A stretch of 64,000 nt of DNA from the NCBI GenBank assembly GCA_030447545.1, contig JAUJOV010000006.1, positions 1 through 64,000 of the forward strand, given 5' to 3'. A program made the position numbers and the translations under genes. The notes beneath the pieces were generated by a model. That model ran no database searches, had not been told where the DNA came from, and saw nothing but the letters and a program-made list of their open reading frames with translations. Numbering within the stretch: position 1 is the first letter of the stretch; each line of letters starts with the position of its first letter. Positions 33,612 to 42,808 of the stretch are shown in pieces. The stretch comes from Sphingomicrobium sp. GTDB taxonomy: Bacteria; Pseudomonadota; Alphaproteobacteria; Sphingomonadales; Sphingomonadaceae.

Positions 33612-33762
33612 CGCCGATGAGCAAAGCGGCCCGGCGCCAAGGGCGCCCGAGCCGCTCTGTCCAATCCGCCGGGCATGGCCTCAGAACGGCCTCCCCTGGG
33701 TGGCGGATCACGCCTGATCTACTGGAACGGTGCTGATTAGTCCATTTGGGCTGCAATCAGCA

Positions 33763-34551
33763 TCACTGGTCCTGACCGAGCGTCTCGAGGATGGTTCTCA
33801 CTGTTTCGCCGGGCTGCTCCCACATTGGGAAGTGGCCGCTGCGCTTGAACCAGACGAGGCGCGCATTCGGGAAAGCTCGTTTTGCGCGTCGCGCCTGCAC
33901 TGGAAAGCAGAGGCGGTCGTGGCGACCCCAGCCGATCGTCACTGGGCCTGTGTTCGCTGCCGCTGGACCTGCCTGAGGTGGGCCGTAGGCCAGATCGCGC
34001 ACCAGGGCGTCGAAAGTGGCGGTGTCGGCGATGCTCGCAAGTTCCCGGGCAACAAGATCGCCGTTCAAGGCCCAGGGACGCGCCGCAAGCTGCGCCAGCA
34101 GCAATGTTCGAGCCGTGGGACTGTGAGCAAGCTTCGGCAACGCGGGCCGAAGTGACCGCACGAGCAGTCCGGAGGCGGAGAGCGTCGTCTTGATGAATCC
34201 GCGCTCCCAGCCCTTCCAGAATCCCCCGGGATCGAGTGCAACCACCGCTCCAGCGCGCCCGCGGCGCGCCATCTCGAGCACCAGGCGCGCACCCATCGAG
34301 CTCCCGACCATGTCGGCTCCAGGCAGCTTCTCCTGCACCAGCCAATCGTCGAAACTTCTCGCGAGCCCAGCGAATGTTCCGCTGTCGTTCTCGGGCGGAC
34401 TCCTGCCGTGACCAGGCAGATCGAGCGCGATCACTTCGCGATGTATGGCGAGGGTGAGCGTGACGAGACTCCAGGCGTCTCGACTGCTGCCGAGGCCGTG
34501 CACCAGAATCAGCGGCTTTCCGCTTCCACGGCGGACGTGGTGAATGGACAT
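33763..34551 (-). CDS. Alpha/beta hydrolase
   Basis: A 262-residue alpha/beta hydrolase. The oxyanion-hole region is PLILVHGLGSSRDAW, the nucleophile elbow DMVGSSMGARLVLEMAR gives a G-S-S-M-G serine motif near residue 87, and the acid Asp is in GWGRHDRLCFP. The catalytic His follows in KRSGHFPMWEQP near the C-terminus. The substrate is unknown. The start at 34551 is chosen because the upstream frame is Arg/Gly-rich. It is divergent from glnA. Confidence 0.85.
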   Translation of the reverse strand: MSIHHVRRGSGKPLILVHGLGSSRDAWSLVTLTLAIHREVIALDLPGHGRSPPENDSGTFAGLARSFDDWLVQEKLPGADMVGSSMGARLVLEMARRGRAGAVVALDPGGFWKGWERGFIKTTLSASGLLVRSLRPALPKLAHSPTARTLLLAQLAARPWALNGDLVARELASIADTATFDALVRDLAYGPPQAGPAAANTGPVTIGWGRHDRLCFPVQARRAKRAFPNARLVWFKRSGHFPMWEQPGETVRTILETLGQDQ

Positions 34552-34836
34552 GAGTTCCCAACGTGCAGAGCCGGACACGGAGCCACGGCGGCGGCCGGGG
34601 CCTGTCCGCTGCCCGGTCCGCTCCCGACCCGTCGCTGCGCATCTTCGCGTGAACCTCGCAGTGTCCGGCGCGGCCCATAAAATCATCCCCGTGAAAAGTT
34701 CACGCGCCCGCTGACTCTTGCCCGCGCTTGCGGAATCCCTTGGCCGGGAGCCGCAACTGGCGGCGAATCACTTTATGACGGACGGGGGGCTGTGATGAGC
34801 GGGGAAGTTCTGGACCAGGCGAAAGGCGAAGGCACG

Positions 34837-36285
34837 ATGGCGACTGACGCGACGACCAAGGCCGAAGGCACGACGCCCCGCGGCGCGGGGCAGATCCTGT
34901 CGCAGATTCGCGACGAGGAGATCAACTGGGTCGACCTTCGCTTCACCGATCCCAAGGGCAAGTGGCAGCACCTGACCATGGCCTCGGGGCTGATCGACGA
35001 GGACCAGCTGACCGACGGCTTCATGTTCGACGGAAGCTCGATCGGCGGCTGGAAGGCGATCAACGAGAGCGACATGATCCTGAAGCCCGATCTTGCGCGG
35101 TCCTACCTCGACCCTTTCAGCGCCACTCCGATGATGATCCTGTTCTGCAACGTGGTCGAACCGGCGACCGGGGAGCTCTACAGCCGCGACCCGCGCTCCA
35201 CGGCGACTCGCGCGGAAGCCTATCTGATGGCCAGCGGCATTGCCGACACCATCTATGTCGGGCCCGAAGCCGAATTCTTCATGTTCGACGACGTGCGTTT
35301 CGAGGACGGCTACGCGTCGAGCGGCTACCGAATCGACGACATCGAGCTTCCGACCAATTCGGGCCGCGAATATGAAGGCGGCAACCTCGCCCACCGGCCG
35401 CGCGCCAAGGGCGGCTATTTCCCGGTCGCGCCGGTGGACAGCGCAGTCGACATCCGCGGCGAGATGCTCTCGACCATGATGGAAATGGGTCTTCCCATGG
35501 ACAAGCACCATCACGAGGTCGCGGCGGGCCAGCACGAGCTGGGAATGACCTACGGCGAAATCGTCGAGACTGCCGACCGAATGCAGATCTACAAATATGT
35601 CGTCCACATGGTCGCTCAGGCCTACGGCAAGACCGCGACCTTCATGCCCAAGCCGATCGCCTCGGACAACGGATCGGGCATGCACACCCACATGTCGCTG
35701 TGGAAGAGCGGCAAGCCTTTGTTCGCGGGCAACGGCTATGCCGGGCTCAGCGAGACCGCGCTCTACTTCATCGGCGGCGTCGTGAAGCACGCGCGCGCGC
35801 TAAACGCCTTCACCAACCCGACGACCAACAGCTACAAGCGCCTGGTCCCGGGGTTCGAGGCGCCGGTGCTGCTCGCTTATTCGAGCCGCAACCGCTCGGC
35901 CTCGTGCCGGATCCCGTACGGCGCTGGCGAAAAATCCAAGCGCGTCGAGTTCCGTTTCCCAGACGCCATGGCCAACCCCTATCTCGCTTATTCGGCGCTG
36001 CTGATGGCCGGGCTCGACGGGATCCAGAACCGCATCCATCCGGGCGACCCGATGGACAAGAACCTCTACGACCTTCCGCCGCAGGAGCTGGTCAACGTCC
36101 CCACCGTGTGCGGCTCGCTTCGCGAGGCGCTGGTGTCGCTTCAGAACGACCGCGCGTTCCTTACGCGGGGCGACGTGTTCAGCGACGATCAGATCGACAG
36201 CTACATCGATCTCAAGTGGGAAGAGGTGATGCGCTGGGAGACGACGCCGAGCCCGGTCGAGTTCGACATGTACTATTCGGGCTAG
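34837..36285 (+). CDS. glnA: Glutamine synthetase type I
   Basis: A 482-residue GS-I that makes glutamine from glutamate and ammonium. Visible marks are [20 protein letters not shown] at the N-terminus, the metal and ATP site [17 protein letters not shown], the [12 protein letters not shown] loop, and [17 protein letters not shown]. The adenylylation Tyr is in [10 protein letters not shown], so it is under PII/GlnE control. ATG 34837 follows GCGAAGGCAC, a good ribosome binding site; an alternative start at 34792 would add 15 residues. Confidence 0.95.
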   Translation: MATDATTKAEGTTPRGAGQILSQIRDEEINWVDLRFTDPKGKWQHLTMASGLIDEDQLTDGFMFDGSSIGGWKAINESDMILKPDLARSYLDPFSATPMMILFCNVVEPATGELYSRDPRSTATRAEAYLMASGIADTIYVGPEAEFFMFDDVRFEDGYASSGYRIDDIELPTNSGREYEGGNLAHRPRAKGGYFPVAPVDSAVDIRGEMLSTMMEMGLPMDKHHHEVAAGQHELGMTYGEIVETADRMQIYKYVVHMVAQAYGKTATFMPKPIASDNGSGMHTHMSLWKSGKPLFAGNGYAGLSETALYFIGGVVKHARALNAFTNPTTNSYKRLVPGFEAPVLLAYSSRNRSASCRIPYGAGEKSKRVEFRFPDAMANPYLAYSALLMAGLDGIQNRIHPGDPMDKNLYDLPPQELVNVPTVCGSLREALVSLQNDRAFLTRGDVFSDDQIDSYIDLKWEEVMRWETTPSPVEFDMYYSG

Positions 36286-36329
36286 GGAGCGACACGTCTT
36301 CTTAACTTCCGTTCGTCCATTACGGATGA

Positions 36330-37259
36330 ATGCCAGCCGAGCCGACGCGCAACTCTTTTCGGGCCGCGGTGATTCGTGGTGAGCGGCCCGAGCTTGTGGT
36401 CACCGACAAGGCGCCCAGGCTTGAGCGCGGCCACGAGCCGGAGACGCTCGACGGCGTCGTGCCGCGTGCAGAGGCCCGGCGCGGCAACCATCGCGGCAAG
36501 GACCGCCACCGGCTGAGCGGCGAGACCGCGACCGCGCGCTATGACGGCGAGCCACACGAAGTCGAGCTGATCAACCTGTCGGCCGGCGGAGCGATGATCC
36601 GTGCAGGCTTTACGCCGCGCCTGTGGGACATGGTCGAGCTTGAGCTTGGCGCAGGCCACCGTGTCGAATGCGCGGTGCGCTGGCTCCGCGGCGGCCTTGT
36701 CGGTCTCGAATTCGCCCACGAGACTCAGATCGACTGCGATCCGGAAGCCCGCGCCGCGCTCCTGCTCGACGTCATCAACCGCAGCTTCCCCGACGCCGCC
36801 CGGCTCGGTGAGCAGGCCGAGGCGCAGGAGTCTGGGGCAGATGCGGACGAGGCCGAGCACCGGATCGACAAGCGCCACCCTCTGATCTGGAATGGCGTCC
36901 TCCACTCCGCGCACCGAAGGCACCCAGTGCGCCTGCGCAACATCTCGGCCGGCGGCGCCCTGGTCGATGTCGAGTGCGACTATGTCGAGGGCGCGCAGGT
37001 GCTGCTCGAGTTGGGCGACGCGGGCGATCTCACTGCCAGCGCCAGCTGGAGCCACGGCAGGCAGGCCGGTCTCAAGTTCCACGAGCCATTCGACCTCGCC
37101 TCGCTGGCCAGGGCGCGTCCCGAAGTGACGCCGCACCATTGGGTCAAGCCGAGCTTCCTCGACAAGGCGCAGGAAGACGACTCTCCGTGGCACAGCAATT
37201 GGAGCCGAAGCTCAGTCTCCGACATCCGGGCCGAGCTCGAGGGCTTCCTCAAACGCTAG
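36330..37259 (+). CDS. Protein with two PilZ domains
   Basis: A 309-residue cytoplasmic protein with two consecutive PilZ domains. Domain one has RGKDR (an R-x-x-x-R motif) and INLSAGGAMI near residues 53-86; domain two has RIDKR and NISAGGALVDVE near residues 180-215. Each keeps both c-di-GMP motifs, so the protein could bind two ligands and act as a c-di-GMP effector. The remaining linker and tail are charged. It is the only gene following glnA on this strand and ends convergent with the permease gene. Confidence 0.85.
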   Translation: MPAEPTRNSFRAAVIRGERPELVVTDKAPRLERGHEPETLDGVVPRAEARRGNHRGKDRHRLSGETATARYDGEPHEVELINLSAGGAMIRAGFTPRLWDMVELELGAGHRVECAVRWLRGGLVGLEFAHETQIDCDPEARAALLLDVINRSFPDAARLGEQAEAQESGADADEAEHRIDKRHPLIWNGVLHSAHRRHPVRLRNISAGGALVDVECDYVEGAQVLLELGDAGDLTASASWSHGRQAGLKFHEPFDLASLARARPEVTPHHWVKPSFLDKAQEDDSPWHSNWSRSSVSDIRAELEGFLKR

Positions 37260-38668
37260 GCGCCTGCCCTCGCCTTCTCGGCGCGCGGCGAGCCGTACAG
37301 CCAGTAGAGGACCAGCCCGGCGACGTTCCAGATCAGGAAGTAGGTCTGGGTCTTCACCGGCAGGCTCCAGAACAGATAGGCGCAGCCGACAATCGCGCCG
37401 ATGCCCACCACCCACGGCAGCGGCGTCGAGAAGCGGCGCTCAGCATTGGGCTCGCGCCGGCGCATCTCGAGCATCGCCGCGGCAACCGCGACGAACGCCG
37501 TCAGCGTTCCGGCATTGGCCAGCGCTGCAATGTCCGCGAGCGGGAACAGCCCGGCGATCACCGCGACCACAATCCCGGTGAAGATCGTGATCCGGACCGG
37601 AGTCTTGCGCCGCGACACGCGTGCAAGGCCCGTCGGCAGCAGGCCGTCGCGGGCCATGGTGAAGAAGATCCGGCTCTGCCCGAAGAAGAAGGCAAGGATC
37701 ACGGTTGGCAGGGTGATCACCGCCGATACGCCGAGGATCTGCGCCGCCCAGCCGTGCCCGAGCTCGCGAAGGATCAGCGCGAGCGGCTCGGCGCTGTCGG
37801 CGAAGCGGGTGTAGACGAGCGCCCCCACGGCCACCGCCGCGACTGCCATGTAGAGCGCGACGCAGACGATCATCGATCCGACAATGCCGATCGCAAGGTC
37901 ACGGTCGGGATCCTTGGCTTCTTCCGCGGCAGTGGCGATCGCGTCGAACCCATAGAAGGCGAAGAAGATGATTGCCGCGGCCGCCATCACTCCGACCTCC
38001 GAGCCCGCCGCCCCGCTCTTGGGGAACCCGTGGGGCATGAACGGGGTCAAATTGTCCGGATTGAACGCCGGCAGCGCCACCACGATGAACATTGCCAGCG
38101 CAACCAGCTTCACCGCGACCAGGATCGCGTTGAGGTTGGCGCTCTCGCGAGTGCCGTAGATGAGCATACCGGCGACGACCGCGATGATGACCATCGCCGG
38201 CAGGTTGAGGATCCCGCCCGCGACGGGGCCTGCGACCAGGTCCGGCGGGAGGGCGGCGCCGATGCTTGCCATGAAACCCGCTGCATAGGCCGACCAGCCG
38301 ACCGCCACCGCGCTCACCACCAAGCTGTATTCGAGGATCAGCGACCAGCCGACGATCCACGCGATCAGCTCGCCGAACACGATGTAGCTGTAGGTGTAGG
38401 CGCTGCCCGAGGCCTGGTACATGGTCGCCATCTCGGCGTAGGCGAGCGCCGCGAACGCGCAGATGATGCCCGCGATCGCGAAGGACAGGATCACCGCCGG
38501 TCCGGCCTTGGCGGCGCCGACACCAGTCAAGGTCAGGATGCCGGTGCCGACGATGGCGCCGACCCCGAGCGCGACGAGGTGCGGCCACGACAGCGACTGC
38601 GGGAGCCGGTGCTCCTCGGGCATGTCCTCCCGAGCGACCATCGTCTTTCGCACGTTCCAGTTTTTCAT
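37256..38668 (-). CDS. APC-superfamily amino acid permease
   Basis: A 470-residue transporter with about 12 transmembrane helices. The first-helix signature VGAIVGTGILTLTGVGAAKAG and the helix 2-3 region AFAALAYAEMATMYQASGSA place it in the cationic amino acid transporter (CAT/YhdG) branch of the APC superfamily. It probably imports a basic or small neutral amino acid with protons. The C-terminus is short and basic. It has no substrate-linked neighbour, and its stop overlaps that of the PilZ gene on the other strand. Confidence 0.88.
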   Translation of the reverse strand: MKNWNVRKTMVAREDMPEEHRLPQSLSWPHLVALGVGAIVGTGILTLTGVGAAKAGPAVILSFAIAGIICAFAALAYAEMATMYQASGSAYTYSYIVFGELIAWIVGWSLILEYSLVVSAVAVGWSAYAAGFMASIGAALPPDLVAGPVAGGILNLPAMVIIAVVAGMLIYGTRESANLNAILVAVKLVALAMFIVVALPAFNPDNLTPFMPHGFPKSGAAGSEVGVMAAAAIIFFAFYGFDAIATAAEEAKDPDRDLAIGIVGSMIVCVALYMAVAAVAVGALVYTRFADSAEPLALILRELGHGWAAQILGVSAVITLPTVILAFFFGQSRIFFTMARDGLLPTGLARVSRRKTPVRITIFTGIVVAVIAGLFPLADIAALANAGTLTAFVAVAAAMLEMRRREPNAERRFSTPLPWVVGIGAIVGCAYLFWSLPVKTQTYFLIWNVAGLVLYWLYGSPRAEKARAGA

Positions 38669-38735
38669 GAGCGCCGCGCCTCCCTGTTCACGCCAGCTTT
38701 CGCTGCGGCAACGGCATGCGTCAACAATCCTCAGT

Positions 38736-38945
38736 TCAGTGGACTGTGCCGAACACCTCGTCGGTGGAAAGGGTCGCGATCACGCGCTCGATCTGGCGCC
38801 AGTGGCAGAAGCGCAGCACATTGCCCGCGTCGCGGCTGCTTTCCGCCCGCGCGGCAGCTTCGCGCCGGGCGCCTTCGCCGAACCGCTCGACGAGGTCGGA
38901 TGCTTCAGCAAGCGCGGCGCGGCCGGCAATGTAGAGGGTCTCCAT
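38736..38945 (-). CDS. Small conserved-looking helical protein
   Basis: A 69-residue protein with a helical, charged sequence (RAALAEASDLVERFGEGARR) and a C-terminal region with one Cys-His pair (VLRFCHWRQIERVI). It has no signal or membrane segment. It starts with ATG behind GGAGCAATG and appears self-contained. I do not recognise a named family. Confidence 0.55.
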   Translation of the reverse strand: METLYIAGRAALAEASDLVERFGEGARREAAARAESSRDAGNVLRFCHWRQIERVIATLSTDEVFGTVH

Positions 38946-39062
38946 TGCTCCGGCTAAAGCACAAACCTCTTTCCCGACCTGCGACGAAGATCGGCAACGC
39001 GCCGTTCACCACGTAACTGCGCCGGGCTGGAGCCGGGAGCCACGCTCTGCCAAGGAACGGGG

Positions 39063-39233
39063 ATGGCGAAGCAGAACCCGAAGGCGGGCGGTTTCCTGTG
39101 GATGGTGTCGATCTTCGTCGGCACCGGGTGGGGCGTGGCAGCGGGCAATCCGATGAAGGGCATCCTGATCGGAACAGCCGTGGGCGCAGCCCTGGCGATC
39201 CTGGTCTGGCTGGCGGACCGCGTCCGCCGCTAG
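39063..39233 (+). CDS. Small two-helix membrane protein
   Basis: A 56-residue frame too short for most gene callers, from ATG 39063 to TAG 39231-39233. It has a basic start (MAKQNPKAGG) and two hydrophobic stretches (FLWMVSIFVGTGWGVAAG and ILIGTAVGAALAILVWLA) separated by NPMKG, then a basic end RVRR. This fits a small inner-membrane hairpin protein. The ribosome binding site GGAACGGGG lies upstream. It is convergent with the S24 regulator gene with a gap of only seven bases. Confidence 0.65.
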   Translation: MAKQNPKAGGFLWMVSIFVGTGWGVAAGNPMKGILIGTAVGAALAILVWLADRVRR

Positions 39234-39240
39234 GCGATGC

Positions 39241-39885
39241 TCATGCGACCTTGCGTCCGGCCCAGATTACGCGGCCGACGCACTGCAGCTCTTCGCGGTC
39301 GCAATCGGGCCAGTCGGGATAGGCGGGATTGTCCGACTGAACCGTCACTCGCCGCCCCGCCGGGTGAAGCGCGAGGCGCTTGACGACCAAGGCGTCATCG
39401 GCGCGAAGCACGTAGATCCCGTCGCGAACCCGATTCCCGCAATCGTTGAGATCAATCAGGATGTCGTCGCCGGCGTTGAGGGTCGGCGCCATCGAGTCGC
39501 CGTCGACCCGAATGATCGACAGCCGATTTGGCCGCGAGCTGGTCAGGCCCTTCAGCCAATTCTCCTCGAAGCCGAAATAGGGCTTGGCAACCTCGTCATA
39601 GGGAATGGCTCCGGGCCCGGCGGACGCACGCACATTGCTCCGCTTCACCGGCACAAGACCGGCGACCGGCTCGTCCTCCGCCGGCCCTCCCAACAGCGAC
39701 TCGGGAACCGAAAAATAGCGGGCAAGCTTTCGCCGCTCCGCTTCGCCCAGCTTTCTTGGCACTCCGCGCCTCACAAACTGCTGAATGTATGCCGGATTGC
39801 GCCCGATAATTCGAGTCATGCCGGCAAAAGACTCGGCCCGCTCGGCGCACAAGCGTTCGAGCACCACACGGGTGTCGTTCAACAT
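39241..39885 (-). CDS. S24/LexA-like transcriptional regulator
   Basis: A 214-residue regulator with an N-terminal helix-turn-helix (GMTRIIGRNPAYIQQFVRRG) and a C-terminal S24 peptidase domain. The catalytic Ser is in GDSMAPTLNAGDD and the Lys in LVVKRLALHPAG. Such proteins repress genes and may cleave themselves in response to DNA damage, like LexA and phage CI. No typical Ala-Gly cleavage site is evident by eye, so self-cleavage is not certain. The 99-base divergent region to the next gene is AT-rich (TATATAGCTAGACAAG) and probably holds the promoters and its operator. Confidence 0.83.
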   Translation of the reverse strand: MLNDTRVVLERLCAERAESFAGMTRIIGRNPAYIQQFVRRGVPRKLGEAERRKLARYFSVPESLLGGPAEDEPVAGLVPVKRSNVRASAGPGAIPYDEVAKPYFGFEENWLKGLTSSRPNRLSIIRVDGDSMAPTLNAGDDILIDLNDCGNRVRDGIYVLRADDALVVKRLALHPAGRRVTVQSDNPAYPDWPDCDREELQCVGRVIWAGRKVA

Positions 39886-39984
39886 GACAGGTCACTCATA
39901 GGCATAGGTATATAGCTAGACAAGTAGGATTTGTGTTGGAATTTACATGATAGCCGAGTCGCACCGGAGTAAGAGGGTTAGCAA

Positions 39985-40157
39985 GTGCATATACTTCGTG
40001 AAGTGGAAAAATTCCTAAATAGGAATAAACTGCCGCAATGCGGTTCGGGCGAGACGTGGTCGGAGACCCGCGGTTCGTGTTCGACCTGCGTCGCGGCCGA
40101 GAACCGCGGCCGGCAACGGTCGAGCGGGTCCGCGCGTTCCTGGAGGCTGCCCGATGA
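39985..40157 (+). pseudogene. Short DNA-binding-like protein, frame changed near 40040
   Basis: From GTG 39985 the frame reads REVEKFLNRNKLPQ. After one shift near 40040 another frame continues RFGRDVVGDPRFVFDLRRGR and PATVERVRAFLEAAR, ending at 40155-40157. The pieces join into a ~57-residue protein with the pattern of small sphingomonad DNA-binding proteins (a helix, then FGRDVVGDP and a basic DLRRGREP). It is divergent from the S24 regulator, a common position for a partner. The break may be a sequencing indel. Confidence 0.5.
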
Positions 40158-40272
40158 ACCGGCTGATGATGTCATCCGCCGCTGCGGGCTGCTGCGGGCG
40201 CTGATCGCCCGTGGCTGCGTCAACCGGGACAGGTTTTTGCTTACCGAGTACCGATCGACGGATTGGCAATCC

Positions 40273-40485
40273 ATGACGTTCATCGGTGAACGCCACGAAT
40301 TCCGCTTCCGGCTCGCAGGGCCTGATGCGGAGCGCGCGTTCGAGTGCCTGGCTTGCGGCCTCGAAGAGGCGGAATTCGCGATCCCGCGGCAAGTCGTCGC
40401 CGAGGTCAGCCTGAGCGGGTCTCCGGAGCATGCTCCGGACGGCTCGATCAGCTTTGGAATCGAGGCCTTGACGATCGAAGAGTGA
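40273..40485 (+). CDS. Small hypothetical protein
   Basis: The protein of 70 residues from ATG 40273 is acidic (GPDAERAFECLACGLEEAEF, PEHAPDGSISFGIEALTIEE). The same frame is open upstream with plausible coding sequence (VIRRCGLLRALIARGCVNRD and FLLTEYRSTDWQS), so the native start may lie near 40150, behind the broken small gene. No domain is recognised; I recall similar C-terminal ends (IEALTI) in other sphingomonads. Confidence 0.5.
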   Translation: MTFIGERHEFRFRLAGPDAERAFECLACGLEEAEFAIPRQVVAEVSLSGSPEHAPDGSISFGIEALTIEE

Positions 40486-40488
40486 AAA

Positions 40489-40968
40489 TCAGCGAAGCGA
40501 CTGGCGCAGAGACGCCAGCGCCTCGTGCAGCGCTTCCGTCGCGTCCGGTGGGGTTGGGATGGGCCGGACCGCGGAGCGCAGGTGTGACGGCACCGGACTG
40601 TGCAACCCATTGGAGGACCGGACAGGCTGCCGGTCGAACAGGCTGATCACTCGCGAGCCGGGCTCGACCGGAGCGAGCACATCGTCGAGCAGCAACTCGG
40701 CATGTTCAGCAGGAGGATCGTCCGGAGCGTCGAGGTCGAGCGCCAGCCGCGCGAACTGCGGCATCCGGTATTGAGGAGCGCCTCGGAAGCCGCGCAGCAG
40801 GAGCCACGCCCCGCACCCTCCGATCAACCCGCCAATCACCGACAGCGCGCATTGGAGCGAAGCGGCGAGCGCGGCACCGGCCGCGAACGCAACGGCACAG
40901 CCGAACAGCGCAGCCGGAACGAGCTCGAGCAGCAGCGCCCAGCCAAAACCTTCCCCCCGCCCGCTCAT
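40489..40968 (-). CDS. Hypothetical membrane protein
   Basis: A 159-residue protein from ATG 40968. The N-terminal third has two hydrophobic segments (LLELVPAALFGCAVAFAAGA and LSVIGGLIGGCGAWLLLRGF), and the rest is a polar, Pro/Asp-rich cytoplasmic or periplasmic tail (LALDLDAPDDPPAEHAELLL). The upstream frame before 40968 is Arg-rich and is not taken. Function unknown. Confidence 0.6.
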   Translation of the reverse strand: MSGRGEGFGWALLLELVPAALFGCAVAFAAGAALAASLQCALSVIGGLIGGCGAWLLLRGFRGAPQYRMPQFARLALDLDAPDDPPAEHAELLLDDVLAPVEPGSRVISLFDRQPVRSSNGLHSPVPSHLRSAVRPIPTPPDATEALHEALASLRQSLR

Positions 40969-41003
40969 GGCGAGCGCACTAGCGCAAATTCCTTTCCAGC
41001 CGG

Positions 41004-41585
41004 TTAGACGGCCCTCACGGGGGTCGGTGCGGGACCCGCGCAACGCGGCGCCTGCTCGACCAGCCGGACCAGCGCCTGAGTGAAGGCCTCGACATCATCC
41101 GGGTTGCGGCTCGTGACGATATTGCCGTCAGCGACCGCGGGCTCATCGACCCAGGTCGCGCCGGCATTCCTCAGATCGGTTCGGATGGAAGACCAGCTGG
41201 TGGCGGTGCGCCCGCGCAGGAGATCGGCTTCGACCAGCAGCCATGGGCCGTGGCAGATCGCGCCCACGGGCTTCCCCTGCTCGGCAAAGGCGCGGATCAG
41301 CGCGATCGCGGCCCGATCCATGCGAAGCGCGTCGGGATTGCGAACGCCGCCCGGCAGGATCAGCGCATCGAACTCCTCCACCCGAACGTCGCCGATGGTC
41401 AGCTCGGGGCGGATCGTCTTGCCGGGATCGTCGTGGACAGTCGCCTGGATCGGCTTGAGGTGCGGCGAGGCGAGCTTCACCTGCGCTCCGAGACCCGCCA
41501 GAATCTCGAGCGGGCCGAACAGCTCCCATTCCTCGAAGCCGTCGGTCGCCATGATCAGCACCCTGGCTTCGGCAATCCTCGGCAC
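41004..41585 (-). CDS. DJ-1/PfpI family protein
   Basis: A 193-residue type-1 glutamine amidotransferase-like protein. The start RVLIMATDGFEEWELFGPLE, the nucleophile elbow GAICHGPWLLVEADL with the conserved Cys near residue 111, and GGVRNPDALRMD are typical of PfpI/YhbO-type proteins. Family members act as glyoxalases, deglycases or proteases; the exact activity cannot be read from the sequence. The start codon is GTG 41585. It sits just upstream of the divergent topoisomerase gene. Confidence 0.88.
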   Translation of the reverse strand: MPRIAEARVLIMATDGFEEWELFGPLEILAGLGAQVKLASPHLKPIQATVHDDPGKTIRPELTIGDVRVEEFDALILPGGVRNPDALRMDRAAIALIRAFAEQGKPVGAICHGPWLLVEADLLRGRTATSWSSIRTDLRNAGATWVDEPAVADGNIVTSRNPDDVEAFTQALVRLVEQAPRCAGPAPTPVRAV

Positions 41586-41642
41586 CGTGCATTCTCCTGT
41601 GGTGCAGGAACCTGCCTGCGCGCCGCTCGCTTAAGGCAGCCG

Positions 41643-42776
41643 ATGGGCGATGAGAAGCCAAGGCGCGCGCAACTGCGCCACAGCTGCGACACCGAGCCGG
41701 GCTACACGCGCCGGCGCATGGGCCGCTACTGGGCCTATTTCGATGAGAGTGGAAAGCGGATCACCGACCGTGAAACCATCGATCGGCTGAACTCCATCGG
41801 ACTTCCCCCCGCCTACGAGAACGCCTGGTTCTGCAAGGAGTCCAACGGCCATCTCCAGGCGACCGGGATCGACGCTCGCGGGCGCAAGCAGTATCGCTAC
41901 CACCCGGACTTCAGGGCTCGCCGCGACAAGAAGAAATATACCGGCACGCTCGAGTTCGGCGCAGCCTTGCCGAAGCTCAGGAGGAAGGTGGCGGCCGACC
42001 TCAAGAAGCCTTCGACCAGCCGGGAGGCCGTGCTCGCGGCGATCGTCCGGCTGCTCGACACCCAATATCTGCGCATCGGCAACGAGGAATATGCGCGATC
42101 GAACAAGAGCTACGGAGCGACCACGCTCCGCTCGCGCCACGTCACGCGCAAGGGCAACGGGCTGTTGATGCGTTTTCCGGGCAAGCACGGGATCGTCCAC
42201 GAAGTTCCGATCACCGAGCGCAACCTCAAGCGCGTCGTTGCGAGGTGCCAGGACCTGCCCGGGCAGAACCTGTTCCAGTACGTCACCGGCGAGGGAGAAC
42301 CCTGCGCCGTCACCTCGTCGGACGTGAACGAGTATATCCGCGAGGCGACGGGCGGCGATTTCACCGCCAAGAACTTCCGCACCTGGGCAGCGAGCGCGAT
42401 CGCCTTCGAGCAGATGCTCGAAGCCGAGCAACAGGACAAGGAGAAGATCACGCTCAAGACCGTGCTGGAGCCGGTGGCCGAAGCACTCGGCAACACTCCC
42501 GCTATCAGCCGCAAATCTTACGTCCATCCCAAGCTGATCGAGGCCGCGCGCGAGCGGCCGCGTGATCCGCTGAACGGGATGGAACCCCCGCGCGCGCGCA
42601 AGTGGCTCTCCTCCGCCGAAGTCGGGCTCCTCGACTTCCTTGCCGGGGGAAAGCGCCGGCCTGAGAGGAGAGCGCAGGTCGAACGGACCGCCGAGGCCGC
42701 GATTGCCGCTGCCGAGACGGCTGGGCCGCAGAAGGTTCGCCAAGCGGCGGAAGAAGCAGCGCAAGCGGGCGCTTGA
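41643..42776 (+). CDS. DNA topoisomerase IB
   Basis: A 377-residue poxvirus-like topoisomerase IB, which relaxes supercoils through a 3'-phosphotyrosine. Conserved pieces are GLPPAYENAWFCKESNGHLQ near residue 55, GRKQYRYHPDFRARRD near 80, and the Arg pair in YGATTLRSRHV near 158. The FRTWAASA motif follows near 240, and the active-site Tyr is in NTPAISRKSYVHPKL near 290. The C-terminal 80 residues are Arg/Ala-rich and less conserved. ATG 41643 is preferred since the family starts close to it. Such enzymes occur widely in alphaproteobacteria. Confidence 0.88.
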   Translation: MGDEKPRRAQLRHSCDTEPGYTRRRMGRYWAYFDESGKRITDRETIDRLNSIGLPPAYENAWFCKESNGHLQATGIDARGRKQYRYHPDFRARRDKKKYTGTLEFGAALPKLRRKVAADLKKPSTSREAVLAAIVRLLDTQYLRIGNEEYARSNKSYGATTLRSRHVTRKGNGLLMRFPGKHGIVHEVPITERNLKRVVARCQDLPGQNLFQYVTGEGEPCAVTSSDVNEYIREATGGDFTAKNFRTWAASAIAFEQMLEAEQQDKEKITLKTVLEPVAEALGNTPAISRKSYVHPKLIEAARERPRDPLNGMEPPRARKWLSSAEVGLLDFLAGGKRRPERRAQVERTAEAAIAAAETAGPQKVRQAAEEAAQAGA

Positions 42777-42808
42777 TAGCAGCCGAGCCTGACGCCATGA
42801 CGTGAGCC

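Noticed and set aside
33433-33717. Plus-strand frame with a possible lipoprotein start (MGCSSDD)
   Set aside because: It overlaps the minus-strand hypothetical gene, whose C-terminal half looks more protein-like; coding evidence is too weak to call both.
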